28,785 nucleotides of DNA. It comes from Coemansia sp. RSA 922. Lineage: Eukaryota; Kickxellomycota; Kickxellomycetes; Kickxellales; Kickxellaceae. The first letter of the stretch is position 1, and every line of letters begins with the position of its first letter. Shown here one piece after another: positions 1-8,587 of this stretch. The position numbers and the translations under genes are program-made. The stretch is taken from NCBI GenBank assembly GCA_027577415.1, contig JANBQS010000174.1:1-28785 (forward strand), read 5' to 3'. The notes under the pieces are model-generated. The model made no database searches, was not told the DNA's origin, and saw only the letters and a list, made by a program, of their open reading frames with translations.

Positions 1-2829
1 CAATTCGAGAGCAAGTACGGCGAGTTCCTCAGCAGCTCCTTTGACGCAGTACAGTACGCGCAGCGCATAGCAGGCAGTGGGGCCCAGAGCAGTCAGGCTC
101 AAGAGGCGGGCGACGGGATCACACAGCTGATGGGGACGCTGGCCAGCCGAGCTGACAGCCTCGAGAGCCTCCTGAAGCACACGATCCTCAGGTCGCACGA
201 GGAGCTGCTCCAGCAAGTGATCAGTGTACGCGCGGTGGACTCGTCGCTGGGGCTGATCGAGGATCAAGTGCGCGAGATCAAGTCGTACATGCACGGGCTG
301 CGGACCAAAGTGCGGGTGCCGTACGAGCAGGCGCTGATGTACACGCGGCAGGCGGCCAATCTGCAGGCGGCCACGGCGTGCGTACGGGGCACTTCGAAGT
401 TCATTCAGCTGGTGCGCAGGCTTCGAGCCCAGATCCCCGACGCTGCGCTCGACGGCGGAGGGCGCGCCGACTTTGCGCTGGCGGCGCTGACGCTGCTCGA
501 CATTGAAAAGCTGGTGGGCGGCAGCGCGCTGGGCGGCGTGCGGCTGGTCGACCAGGCGCTGGCCGACGTGGTCGCAGTGCGGCGGGCGCTGACGACGGCC
601 GAGGCCGAGCGGCTGGTGGGCGGCGGCATGCAGCGCGCGCACCAGAGCGACATTGGCGCCGGGCTGCAGATTCTGTTCAACCTGGGCACGCTGCCCGGTG
701 TCGTGGCGGCCACCGTGCGGCGCCACACGGTCGAGTGGGCGGGCCACGTGGCCGGGCGGCTGGACCCCAAGGCCGTGCATGCGCAGGTGCGCGAGCACAA
801 CGCGCAGGCGACGGCTGGCGACGGCAGCGACATGACCGGAGTCACCGCCGTGCTGTGGGCGCGCCTCGAGGCGCTGGTCGACGACCTGGCGTCACGTGGA
901 ATGGAGCTGCGTGCGCTGGAGCGCGTCCTGGCGCGCAAGCGGGACGTGCTGCCGCGCTTCGACGTGTCGGTCGGCGCGCTCGACAGCAGCGCCGCGGCCG
1001 GCGTGTCGTTTTTGGACGTGGCCGTTGCGCGGCTGGGCGACCGCCCCCTGGCCTTCTGGTGGGGCACGGCCGTCGCCGCGCTGGCGGCCGAGATCGACGC
1101 CGCCTGCGCCGAGTCGAGCGTTGTCCGCCAGACGCTGACCAATGGCTACGCGCGCCTGGTCACGCTGTTTGTGCCCAAGCTCGAGAGCATTCTGGCCCCC
1201 TGCCTTGGTGGCGTCGTGTCGGTCGGCTCGGGCGAGCCGGCGGATGCTGGGCTGGCGCTGGCGGTTCGGTCGGCCTGCGTGTCGCCGCAGATGCCGCACG
1301 TTCTCTACGGCGACCCGGGCCCCGCGGTGCTGTGGGGCCGCCTGCTGGCCAGGTTCGAGGCCGAGTATGTGAAGCGTGCTGCGGCCCGAATCGAAGACGC
1401 AGTGGGCCGCTGCTTTCCGCCGCCGCCGCCGCCTGGCCTCGTGGACGCCCAGGAGGCTTGGACCAACCAGAAGCCCCGTGGAGGCGCGGCTGATGCCTCA
1501 GCGGCTGGGCCGCCGCCCGTTGATCTGATGAGCGGAGCGCCGCCCTCGCGCAAGCTGGTCGCCGGCATTGTGCGCAGCATCACGACCGAGCTGGAAATGG
1601 CCAAGTCCGACACAAGGCTTGGCGCCGCCGTGGCCCATGCCGCAGCCGCAGCCGTCGCGTCGTTCGTTGCTGCTTCAGCCGCCAAGCTCGCCGCCATCGT
1701 GGCTGCCAACCCCGGCCCGCTGCGCCTGGTCGAGTCGCCGCTGCTCGCAAAGTATTGCGTTGGTCTGATCAACGCTGCAGAGTCTCTGCGATCTGGATTG
1801 GCTGCCTTGTGCGAGTCGGAGTATGGCGGTTCTGATTCGTTGGCTGTTGCTGCTGCTACTACTAGGCTGCGCCAGCTGCAGAGTGACAACAGTCGTCATC
1901 GCCGTAGTCAGTCGTCGATATCTTTGCCTTCTTCGCCTCGACCTGGTTCGGTTGCCGGCTTTGCCGCCGACTCTTCCAGCCCAGCCTCGTCATTGGCAGC
2001 GATAGTGCGCGAAGCGCTTAATGCCTGCGAGCAAGACCTGCTTGCTCTTATTAGCCGTCAGACCGACCTGCTCCTCGACGCTGCCGATACGGTTATCACA
2101 GAGTCTATCATAAACGGCGGCAATGCTGCTGATTCATCCGGCGACCAGACCGAGCCTCCATTCGAGTCATCTATGCAATGGCTACAGACTCAAGTGCTCG
2201 AGCCGCTGGAAACAGATTACTGCCGCCGCCCAGTGTCTGCCATGGTCGATCGCTACCTCTGCCTATACACACGCGTTGTTTGTCTGACCTTCCCGCTCAG
2301 TGAGGCTGCCAAACTTAGATTGACTGCTGAAGTCACTCAGTTTGAGTTTGCCTGTAGCCAATTGATTACCGCCTCTGCGTCCAAGGGCGGTTCTATTGCC
2401 CCGCCAAAACTTGCTGATGTGGGTCGCTCTTATCGCGCACTACGGCTCGTACGACCTTTGTTGTTTACTGATATCGCTGAATTGCTTACTGCTATCCAGA
2501 ATATCGCGAGTGTAGTACAGTCGTGGTCTGATTTGCCCCTATTCGACCTGGTTGACCATATTCTCTGTCGTGTCGCTACTGAGCTAGTAGGCGATAGTGA
2601 TGATCATAAACCCACCTTGCCCTATGTATTGCTGGGCTGGTCTAAGCGTCAGTGGATTGAGGAGCTCATCGCTAATGACCATGCTGATGTCAAGCGCAGC
2701 AGTACTCTAACGACTAGTATCAGACAAGCTCTGACTCAGTCCGTGGACCAACTACTAGCAACAGCATCGTCAACTGGTGTGACACAACTATTACAAGCTG
2801 TTAAAAATGCACTCTCATCTTCCAAATAG
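1..2829 (+). CDS. COG5: Conserved oligomeric Golgi complex subunit 5 (5' end outside window)
   Basis: The reading frame is open from base 1 to the TAG at 2827-2829 (942 codons), so the gene begins before the window; the ATG at 130 is internal. The first residues contain FLSSSFD, then a helical stretch with LLKHTILRSHEELL, VDSSLGLIEDQVREIKS and RVPYEQALMYTRQAANLQ, which I recognise as the COG5 N-terminal domain. COG5 belongs to lobe B (COG5-8) of the tethering complex for retrograde vesicles at the Golgi. The middle holds a Pro run near codon 475 and a Ser/Arg-rich, probably disordered stretch near codons 630-660, longer than I would expect for the family. The first two thirds are very GC-rich and Ala-rich; the last third is nearer 50 percent GC. 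The stop lies 18 bases from the stop of the convergent receptor R1, so the transcripts probably overlap. The family call rests on the N-terminal part; the C-terminal half is less recognisable. Confidence 0.9.
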   Translation, partial: QFESKYGEFLSSSFDAVQYAQRIAGSGAQSSQAQEAGDGITQLMGTLASRADSLESLLKHTILRSHEELLQQVISVRAVDSSLGLIEDQVREIKSYMHGLRTKVRVPYEQALMYTRQAANLQAATACVRGTSKFIQLVRRLRAQIPDAALDGGGRADFALAALTLLDIEKLVGGSALGGVRLVDQALADVVAVRRALTTAEAERLVGGGMQRAHQSDIGAGLQILFNLGTLPGVVAATVRRHTVEWAGHVAGRLDPKAVHAQVREHNAQATAGDGSDMTGVTAVLWARLEALVDDLASRGMELRALERVLARKRDVLPRFDVSVGALDSSAAAGVSFLDVAVARLGDRPLAFWWGTAVAALAAEIDAACAESSVVRQTLTNGYARLVTLFVPKLESILAPCLGGVVSVGSGEPADAGLALAVRSACVSPQMPHVLYGDPGPAVLWGRLLARFEAEYVKRAAARIEDAVGRCFPPPPPPGLVDAQEAWTNQKPRGGAADASAAGPPPVDLMSGAPPSRKLVAGIVRSITTELEMAKSDTRLGAAVAHAAAAAVASFVAASAAKLAAIVAANPGPLRLVESPLLAKYCVGLINAAESLRSGLAALCESEYGGSDSLAVAAATTRLRQLQSDNSRHRRSQSSISLPSSPRPGSVAGFAADSSSPASSLAAIVREALNACEQDLLALISRQTDLLLDAADTVITESIINGGNAADSSGDQTEPPFESSMQWLQTQVLEPLETDYCRRPVSAMVDRYLCLYTRVVCLTFPLSEAAKLRLTAEVTQFEFACSQLITASASKGGSIAPPKLADVGRSYRALRLVRPLLFTDIAELLTAIQNIASVVQSWSDLPLFDLVDHILCRVATELVGDSDDHKPTLPYVLLGWSKRQWIEELIANDHADVKRSSTLTTSIRQALTQSVDQLLATASSTGVTQLLQAVKNALSSSK

Positions 2830-2847
2830 CAAAATTTAAAATATATT

Positions 2848-3738
2848 TTATTGAGTTGAATATGATTCTTTATCTGTCCATTCTAACAAGTACGCGTCTT
2901 TACGAAAGATACAGTTGTATAATGCTCGGCCTATGACCATCCACCAGCTAACAAACATTGATGCTTGATCCAAACTAACTACTGCTACACGCCAGCCCAA
3001 ACTAACTGGGTACCGTGGTTTGATATAAAATATAGCAGTTTGGAATGCCAAGGCAACTGACAATACAAAACAAGCAACAAATAGGTCAATACCTTCGTGG
3101 TGTCGACAATTGACGGATAGATTGAGATAAATACAAGCACATATAGTGATACCCAAAGTAATCCAAGATAATATCATAACAGCATTTTTAAAAGTATCTT
3201 GAAACATACATACTTCTAAACCATTAACAAATGTTATTGTCATTGGCGTTGGAACTATACTAATAATAACTCCAACCAGTAAGTTTGCCAATACAGCAAT
3301 AATAGTCAGAGAGTTACGAGCAGTACCCTTGAATTTATAATGGTTGTCGTATTTAAAGTGGAGTCCTGTACTGTGTACTGCCAATAATCCGAATACCATC
3401 ATTTGACCCAATATTGATCTCATCCATATACAAGTAAATACACAGTTTCTTAGTAATTTACTTGTTGGATGTATCATCTCATTCGTTAGTATGTCTCCGA
3501 TATACCATACAATGCCTGCAAAGTAAATAGTTATTACAGAGACTAATCCTCGCTCCCTTAAAGGTAGATAATTCTGGTTTCTTAGTATGTAGATTATTAA
3601 TCCAAAGTGTAAGCCGTAGACTGATCCCCAAAATATTATTACTGCTAGATCTATATACCCTATATGATCCAGTTTTATACCAAGGATACTGGCTGTGATT
3701 ACACGCAACTTTTCATGGTCAGTAAACTCAAATGACAT
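2848..3738 (-). CDS. Class C-like 7TM receptor R1, short-tailed and divergent
   Basis: This 296-residue seven-pass protein is the most divergent array member. The start ATG gives MSFEF, as in R2. Seven hydrophobic segments follow, and Cys99 and Cys177 keep the 78-residue spacing of the other eight, consistent with the TM3-to-loop-2 disulphide of GPCRs. Two cytoplasmic signatures are missing: the Arg ending TM3 (Arg122 in R2 and R9) is His122, and SSFNESRE before TM6 is replaced around residues 210-217, putting His where Glu214 should be. The protein stops about 15 residues after TM7 (LLEWTDKESYSTQ), with no long tail and no room for one, since the COG5 stop is 18 bases away. The gene is AT-rich compared with the other receptors. 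The frame is intact, so it could be a non-signalling or altered receptor rather than a pseudogene. Membership in the family is clear; activity is not. Confidence 0.8.
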   Translation of the reverse strand: MSFEFTDHEKLRVITASILGIKLDHIGYIDLAVIIFWGSVYGLHFGLIIYILRNQNYLPLRERGLVSVITIYFAGIVWYIGDILTNEMIHPTSKLLRNCVFTCIWMRSILGQMMVFGLLAVHSTGLHFKYDNHYKFKGTARNSLTIIAVLANLLVGVIISIVPTPMTITFVNGLEVCMFQDTFKNAVMILSWITLGITICACIYLNLSVNCRHHEGIDLFVACFVLSVALAFQTAIFYIKPRYPVSLGWRVAVVSLDQASMFVSWWMVIGRALYNCIFRKDAYLLEWTDKESYSTQ

Positions 3739-4052
3739 ATCTAGTTTATAGATAATAATAAAAAGAAAAATTCATTATAAAGTATATAAATTATTGTCCC
3801 AAAGGGGAGAAAATTTAGGCAAGGGATATATTAATTTGAATGACGGGGAGTTTGCATAAATCAAGAAGGGATGGGGGGTATATGAATGCAGTGGAGAATA
3901 TGTATGTGGCGTAACTCACAACACACAAGTAAATGCAATGCACTTGGCGTATGCTGCATGAGGTAACTTTAAAGTTTTTATAAAGTGGCGCTATTTTCCT
4001 TGCATAAAAAAAGAAAGAATCCGTGTGAATAAAGTATTTAAATAAAGAAAGC
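3739..4052. other. Spacer between R1 and R2 (R1 promoter side)
   Basis: This 314-base AT-rich spacer holds the region upstream of R1. A GATAA word lies at 3751-3755, 13 bases before the R1 ATG, within a GATAATAATAAAAAG stretch. An open frame crosses it on the minus strand (3815-4132) but encodes a Leu/Phe/Ile/Tyr-rich product with no family resemblance and runs into the R2 coding end, so I do not call a gene. Confidence 0.4.
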
Positions 4053-5402
4053 TTATTGAGAATCGCCATTAGTAGCAGAAGACTTTGGAGGCGTAGGGAA
4101 ATGATATCTAGAAAGTGGTGTGCCAGTATCATCGTGAATAGTAGTAGCGGAACTAATATTCTCCAAGTTATTCAACGGCCGACAGTTAACCCTTTGAGGA
4201 GAAAAAAGTACAATATTCGAATTATCGTCCTCCGCCTGATCCTCCGCACTCAATAAACTAGCACTACCGTTTGGATTATTCTCGCCTGCATACCACATAC
4301 GACCAGACGCCGTAATATCACTTGCTACTCCATGTGTAGTAGATTCTTGACGATTGCTGTGACGAGAAAACGACATGCGAGCTTCGAACGCACGCGGAGA
4401 GGAGGAACTTTCAATAACGTCACGCGGTAAAGTAACAAGTTTCGCCGGATGACTATCAACACTAAGCATAGTAGCTGAAAATGGATCGACTGTACGAGAT
4501 ATCTGATACTGTTTCTGTAATCCGTCCCTAACTAGTTTATCTTTCCATCTCGCTAGATACTGTTTACGACGGAACGCGCAGTTAATTATACTTTCGTACA
4601 TGATAAACCACCACAGAAAGTTCGCCAACGTATGACTCAGTAATGTCTCTGTTACTCGCAGTACCGTCCGCGTCGGATACATGGGATACGCGTACAAGAT
4701 AACCGTATTGAACGTCAATAGTAGGAATACGCTAATACAGGCCACACCCATTTCGCGACTCTCGTTAAACGAACTAGTTATGTTGCGCAGACGGTAGTTA
4801 ATTACCGCGTTCACTATCCAAGTCACCCACAACAAACTCTGGACAATAGCTCGATACGTATACCCCATATTACACATCTGTAGAAGCGGAATATAATGTA
4901 CGGTATGGTCACGCGGCATTATATAAGTAACCAATACAAAGACCAAGGCGAGAGCGCCGACGGCACCCCAAGACCAGTAAACGTATTGACCGCGGTATGC
5001 GCAATTTTTACGAAAAATGCAAAACAACGCGTAACTCCTAATCGTTATAAGTCCGCTGACCATAAAACAACCAAACATCACTCGCATCCATACGCAAAAA
5101 AACATACAGCTAGATAAAACCACCCCGCGAACGTGCACGTGCGATTTTAATACTAGGTCGCCGAGAAACCAAATAAACATCGCTAATAGACAACAACTCA
5201 TCAGAATCGGGTATTTCGACTTTAACGGTGCGTATTTACGGTTCCATAAAAGAAATGATACCGCGATGAAATCGATAAAATAAACTGTACCCAGTGTCGC
5301 TACTACTGCCAAGTCTGCGTGTCCGATAGGGTCAAGCTTAATACCAGCTAGTTGCGCCAAGATCACTCGCCGGTGTTCATCGGCTGTAAACTCGAACGAC
5401 AT
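4053..5402 (-). CDS. Class C-like 7TM receptor R2
   Basis: This is a 449-residue receptor. The first ATG in frame (5400-5402) gives MSFEFTADEH; the frame is open further upstream but without an ATG. Seven hydrophobic segments occupy about residues 30-275. Arg122 ends TM3, SSFNESRE lies at 210-217, and Cys99/Cys177 form the expected extracellular pair. The first intracellular loop reads LWNRKYAPLKSKYP, a variant of the array consensus NRKYPPIKAKNP; its positive charge predicts an outside N-terminus. After TM7 comes the family's amphipathic segment (KLVRDGLQKQYQI), then a Ser/Asn-rich tail of about 150 residues unlike that of R3-R8: no KRPWDKL box and no R-x-[IL]-[IL] end. R2 pairs with R1 as the divergent left arm of the array. 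It is transcribed divergently from the decarboxylase across a 1.1 kb spacer. The ligand is unknown; coupling to a heterotrimeric G protein is inferred from the family. Confidence 0.87.
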   Translation of the reverse strand: MSFEFTADEHRRVILAQLAGIKLDPIGHADLAVVATLGTVYFIDFIAVSFLLWNRKYAPLKSKYPILMSCCLLAMFIWFLGDLVLKSHVHVRGVVLSSCMFFCVWMRVMFGCFMVSGLITIRSYALFCIFRKNCAYRGQYVYWSWGAVGALALVFVLVTYIMPRDHTVHYIPLLQMCNMGYTYRAIVQSLLWVTWIVNAVINYRLRNITSSFNESREMGVACISVFLLLTFNTVILYAYPMYPTRTVLRVTETLLSHTLANFLWWFIMYESIINCAFRRKQYLARWKDKLVRDGLQKQYQISRTVDPFSATMLSVDSHPAKLVTLPRDVIESSSSPRAFEARMSFSRHSNRQESTTHGVASDITASGRMWYAGENNPNGSASLLSAEDQAEDDNSNIVLFSPQRVNCRPLNNLENISSATTIHDDTGTPLSRYHFPTPPKSSATNGDSQ

Positions 5403-6407
5403 TTTATTTTGTTTACAACTCCCCAACAAAAAATAACGAGAGGGGGGAATTTGGTTAAGAAGAGGATGGCGAAGAAGGGTGTGTGTCAAGAAGAGGAATA
5501 AATAATATGATGCAAGGAAATAAATAAAGAAAGAGAAGGGAGAAGAAAAAAAAAAAGAAAAGAAAGAGGCGCGTTCCTTCCGAGGAGGGGGAGAGGAGGT
5601 GGGAGTTGAGAGCCACAGTTTAAAGGGTGCTAATATGTTTTAAAAAATGAACGTAGCAAACAGGAAAAAATGTGGCTAGGTTTGAAAACCAAAGCGCGCA
5701 AGTTGTTTCCACACCCTGAGCCACATTATTTTTTTTTTCTATCTTTGGCCTGGGACCATGAAGAAGAGGGGGGCGTGGGGAGGGAGGCTTTTTTTCTTGA
5801 CGGTCCCAAAAAAGAAAACAAATAATTCTTTTTGTGTTAAAAACAGGGGACCATTGTTTTTAATAAGAACAATGGAGGATACATACACATACAATGTCAA
5901 GGTGTCGTGCAGGCTATCATTTTTTGTCTTTTATTTCTTTCTTCTTACTGCCTATTTCATATAATGACTTTTGAGAGGGACAGTAGCGAAATCAAAACAA
6001 AAAACTGACAATAGAGATTGTTTTTTTGGAGGCTCTAGAAAGGAACATTATACCGAATTATAGAATAACCTAGCCAAAAAAAAGTGTGTATGGCTGTGTT
6101 GTTGCATTTAGCCTCATGCACTAGGCCTTTTTTTTTCTCTCTCCTTTAAACCCAAATAGTAGAAAAAGTATTATTTCTTTGAAAGAGGCTGTAAGAGATC
6201 GTGAGGTGGTTTCCCAGTAATGTTTTCGTTCTGCATGACAGACGAGGTGGTGGCGTATTTCTTTTATTTATTCCTAAATAGAGATAAATGATTGTTTTAT
6301 GAGCCTCTTTTCTGACGACGGTTTTTTTTTAGTATGCTCTAGCCTTGAGCTTGTAATAAATTCATTCCATCGAGATCACGCTTGATCAACCTTGTCAATT
6401 AAAAAAA

Positions 6408-6464
6408 GATAACGCGGGGTCATATCAGCTGCGGACAAGATAACGAAAAATTGCCTCTTGATAA
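6408..6464 (+). promoter_or_regulatory. Three GATAA words upstream of the decarboxylase
   Basis: GATAA occurs at 6408-6412, 6439-6443 and 6460-6464, the first two within the same AGATAACG context. In fungi this is the core site of GATA factors (AreA/Gln3 type) that control nitrogen-source use, which would suit an enzyme of glutamate or GABA metabolism. The words are seen; the regulatory role is inference, and single GATAA words are common in AT-rich DNA. Confidence 0.3.
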
Positions 6465-6488
6465 ATGGTCCCTCTAACTCTCTACTCT

Positions 6489-6495
6489 TATATAT
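6489..6495 (+). promoter_or_regulatory. TATA-like element of the decarboxylase gene
   Basis: TATATAT, followed by a T run, lies about 30 bases before the ATG at 6525. It is the best core-promoter candidate in this spacer. If it is the true TATA box, the leader must be very short, so transcription could equally start from another A/T-rich element further upstream. Confidence 0.3.
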
Positions 6496-6524
6496 TTTTT
6501 TAAAAACAGCCTTTGTTATTTATA

Positions 6525-8042
6525 ATGGAATCATGCAAGGTGGCGGATGAGCTAGAAGAGCTGCTGCGTGAGGCATCGCAAGTATTCTCCGACTATGTGC
6601 GTTCTTCGCGAGACCCCCAAGCACCAGTAATACCTAGAATAGAAAAGCTCGATCTGAATATCCCTGAAAAAGACGGCATGGGGGCAGCGGGGGTCTGGGA
6701 CGACATTCAGACAATATGTGGGGCAGCGACTAATACGTGGAGCGAGCGATTCCTATACAAACTATACGCCTCACCCACACCCATTGGCGTCGTTGGAGAG
6801 GCGCTAGTGGGGTTGCTCAATAACAATGCACATGTATTTCAGGCATCGCCCATAGGCGCACTTATTGAAGACAAAGTCGGCAGACAGCTAGCAGAGTTGG
6901 CCAAATTCCCAGTAGATACGGCGGCAGGACTGACGTTTCCAGGCGGATCGTACTCCAATATGCATGCCCTAATGGTAGCTCGCAATCGCCGGTTCCCTGA
7001 GCTAAAGCGCGGCGGATTCGCAGGCGCAATGGCGGGGAGCGAGTGGCGACGGCCTATGATATTCACTAGTGCTCATGCACATTACTCGATTGAAAAGGCT
7101 GCGGTGGCTGCTGGTATTGGACTCGATAATGTCGTAAGCGTGCCAACTGATGCAGCTGGGCGAATGGACTCGCGTGCGTTGCGAGCACTAGTGGAACAAG
7201 CTGTTGCCGATGGCGGGGCGCCGTTCTTTGTCAATGCGACGGCAGGGACGACAGTCCTGGGAGCATTTGATCCCATTGACGAAATCGCAGTAGTATGCGC
7301 TGACCATGGGCTGTGGCTGCACGTAGACGGTTCGTGGGGCGGACCACTGGCTCTGTTTAGCTCTGATGAGGAGCTAGGCAGGTACCGCGTAGACCGAGCA
7401 GACTCTTTCACAGTGAATCCACACAAGCTCATGGGCGTGCCTTTGCAGTGCTCGTTTCTGCTGATGCGAGACGGCTTGACACCTATGCGGGAGGCACTGG
7501 GCCTAGGCGCATCGTATTTGTTCCACGGCGGCTCGCCCAATGTCTTGGATGATGTCGGTGATGCTACTATGGGCTGCGGCCGCCGACCCGACGCCATCAA
7601 ACTGTGGCTGGCCTGGCGCTACCACGGCACGCTGTATTATCGGCGTCGGCTGGCTGCTGCGCGGCGGTTGGCTTTGGATTTTGCCGACATGATCAGCGAG
7701 CGGCCTCCGACGGCGCTGGGGTGCTGGCGGCTGACGGCTGCGCCTCAGAGCACATGTGTGTGTTTCTGGTTTGTGCCCGGCCAGCCGAATTTGGTTCCGC
7801 TGCCGGCGTGGGGCAGCGCCACGCGTCTGCTGTGCGCTCGCCTCAACTCTCTCGGCCATGTGCTCGTTGACTACGCCACTGTCGACCTTCCCGCAGGCCC
7901 ACTACCAACTTTCTTCCGCTTGCCGCTCAACAGCCCACACGTCACCAAAGAAACCCTCGCTAGCATCCTCGCTGCCATCGAGCAAACCGCACAAGCCCTG
8001 GTCGATGAGGACCCCCGTTGCTTCCTTAGGGATAGTAGTTGA
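6525..8042 (+). CDS. PLP-dependent group II decarboxylase (glutamate/cysteine sulfinate type)
   Basis: This 505-residue enzyme is close in size and order of motifs to animal GAD and CSAD. The ATG at 6525 (MESCKVADEL) is the first in frame; the frame opens slightly earlier on a TTG, which I do not accept. FPGGSYSNMHAL forms the phosphate-binding region, FFVNATAGTTVLGAFDPI follows, HVDGSWGG carries the cofactor-contacting Asp268, and NPHKLMG carries the Schiff-base Lys301. CVCFWFVPG and PTFFRLPLNSP mark the C-terminal domain. The reaction is alpha-decarboxylation of an acidic amino acid: glutamate to GABA, cysteine sulfinate to hypotaurine, or aspartate to beta-alanine. The substrate cannot be fixed by eye: the animal GAD/CSAD segment with TYEIAP reads HVFQASP here, as I recall for fungal members. 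HVDGSWGG replaces the usual HVDAAWGG. No organelle signal is evident. It is the only plus-strand gene inside the receptor array. The family is certain, the substrate is not. Confidence 0.93.
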   Translation: MESCKVADELEELLREASQVFSDYVRSSRDPQAPVIPRIEKLDLNIPEKDGMGAAGVWDDIQTICGAATNTWSERFLYKLYASPTPIGVVGEALVGLLNNNAHVFQASPIGALIEDKVGRQLAELAKFPVDTAAGLTFPGGSYSNMHALMVARNRRFPELKRGGFAGAMAGSEWRRPMIFTSAHAHYSIEKAAVAAGIGLDNVVSVPTDAAGRMDSRALRALVEQAVADGGAPFFVNATAGTTVLGAFDPIDEIAVVCADHGLWLHVDGSWGGPLALFSSDEELGRYRVDRADSFTVNPHKLMGVPLQCSFLLMRDGLTPMREALGLGASYLFHGGSPNVLDDVGDATMGCGRRPDAIKLWLAWRYHGTLYYRRRLAAARRLALDFADMISERPPTALGCWRLTAAPQSTCVCFWFVPGQPNLVPLPAWGSATRLLCARLNSLGHVLVDYATVDLPAGPLPTFFRLPLNSPHVTKETLASILAAIEQTAQALVDEDPRCFLRDSS

Positions 8043-8095
8043 AGCGTCAATATATTAAAATACTTGTGTGTGTTTTTTTTTTTGAAGGGGGGGAA
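8043..8095. terminator. Shared 3' region of convergent decarboxylase and ELF1 genes
   Basis: Only 53 bases separate the two stop codons. The stretch contains AATATATTAAAAT, then a TG repeat running into eleven T. In a fungus this would hold the polyadenylation signals of both genes, so their 3' ends probably overlap. Confidence 0.35.
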
Positions 8096-8587
8096 TCAAA
8101 AATCGTCAATGTCAGATTCGTCAGTTAGCTGTACTGGCGGTCTGTTGACTTCACGCTGCCGCCCACGACCAACATCGTCGTAGTAGCCATCATCCTCATC
8201 ATCCTCGTCGTCGTCATAATTGTCAACCGCAGCAGTATCTGCCGAGCGGCGGCCATTTGCTGCTGGCTCCTGGCGACTGCGTCCTGAGCCTGATGCGGCG
8301 GCTCCTGTTGTAGTGGTGCTTGCGCGGATGCTGACAGTTTCCTTCCGCTTGGCTTCCTCGCAAGCGTCAATCCACTCACTGTAGACATCAATTGGGTCGC
8401 TGAGGTGGTTGAGAGCTGCCTGGTAAGTCGCTGAGCATATTTTGCATTTCAAGTTACCAACTCGGTTCTTTTTATCCATAGCCACTACAATAGACTTTTC
8501 GTGGTTACAGAATAGACAGTCAAACGTCGTGTCTAGCTTTGGCTGCTCCTTTTTGACTACCTTGCGCGACGACTTTCTCTTTCCCAT
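8096..8587 (-). CDS. ELF1: Transcription elongation factor 1 homolog (Elf1/ELOF1)
   Basis: This 163-residue protein has the Elf1 hallmarks: a basic N-terminal tail ([13 protein letters not shown]), then a zinc ribbon with Cys24, Cys27, Cys48 and Cys51 in the CLFC...CKIC arrangement, and the conserved [17 protein letters not shown] helix near residues 62-78. Elf1 binds elongating RNA polymerase II near the downstream DNA and helps passage through nucleosomes and transcription-coupled repair. The animal protein ends soon after the zinc ribbon; here a low-complexity Ser/Ala/Thr linker and a strongly acidic segment ([17 protein letters not shown]) follow, ending in DESDIDDF, comparable to the acidic tail of yeast Elf1, a candidate casein kinase 2 target. 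The gene is convergent with the decarboxylase and shows no functional tie to the receptors. The start ATG is followed at once by the conserved basic tail, so it is secure. Confidence 0.96.
   Translation of the reverse strand: MGKRKSSRKVVKKEQPKLDTTFDCLFCNHEKSIVVAMDKKNRVGNLKCKICSATYQAALNHLSDPIDVYSEWIDACEEAKRKETVSIRASTTTTGAAASGSGRSRQEPAANGRRSADTAAVDNYDDDEDDEDDGYYDDVGRGRQREVNRPPVQLTDESDIDDF

Larger units (their letters stand above)
5403..6524. promoter_or_regulatory. Divergent promoter region between R2 and the decarboxylase
   Basis: This 1122-base spacer separates two outward-facing genes. Next to R2 (about 5490-5610) the plus strand is almost pure purine (GAA/AAG runs, then GGAGG runs), so the R2 leader is pyrimidine-rich. 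The middle has many A and T homopolymers. An open frame at 5758-5964 (+) encodes a Lys/Phe-rich product without recognisable features and is probably chance. Near the decarboxylase there are three GATAA words and a TATA-like element, listed separately. Confidence 0.5.

Noticed and set aside
405..1142. 245-codon open frame on the minus strand (and similar frames at 735-1493 plus and 1305-1889 minus)
   Set aside because: They lie inside COG5 in very GC-rich DNA where stop codons are rare; the products are Ser/Arg/Ala-rich with no family features.
5403..5489. N-terminal extension of R2 (and similar upstream extensions of R3, R6, R7 and the 24895-26556 gene)
   Set aside because: The upstream codons contain no ATG; they begin on TTG or GTG. 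The conserved MSFEF, MANLMSFS and MGNAMSFS starts are preferred.
5758..5964. 68-codon plus-strand frame between R2 and the decarboxylase
   Set aside because: It is a low-complexity Lys/Phe product in homopolymer-rich spacer, without support.
7082..7600. 172-codon minus-strand frame
   Set aside because: It is antisense to the decarboxylase, whose catalytic motifs fix the real frame.
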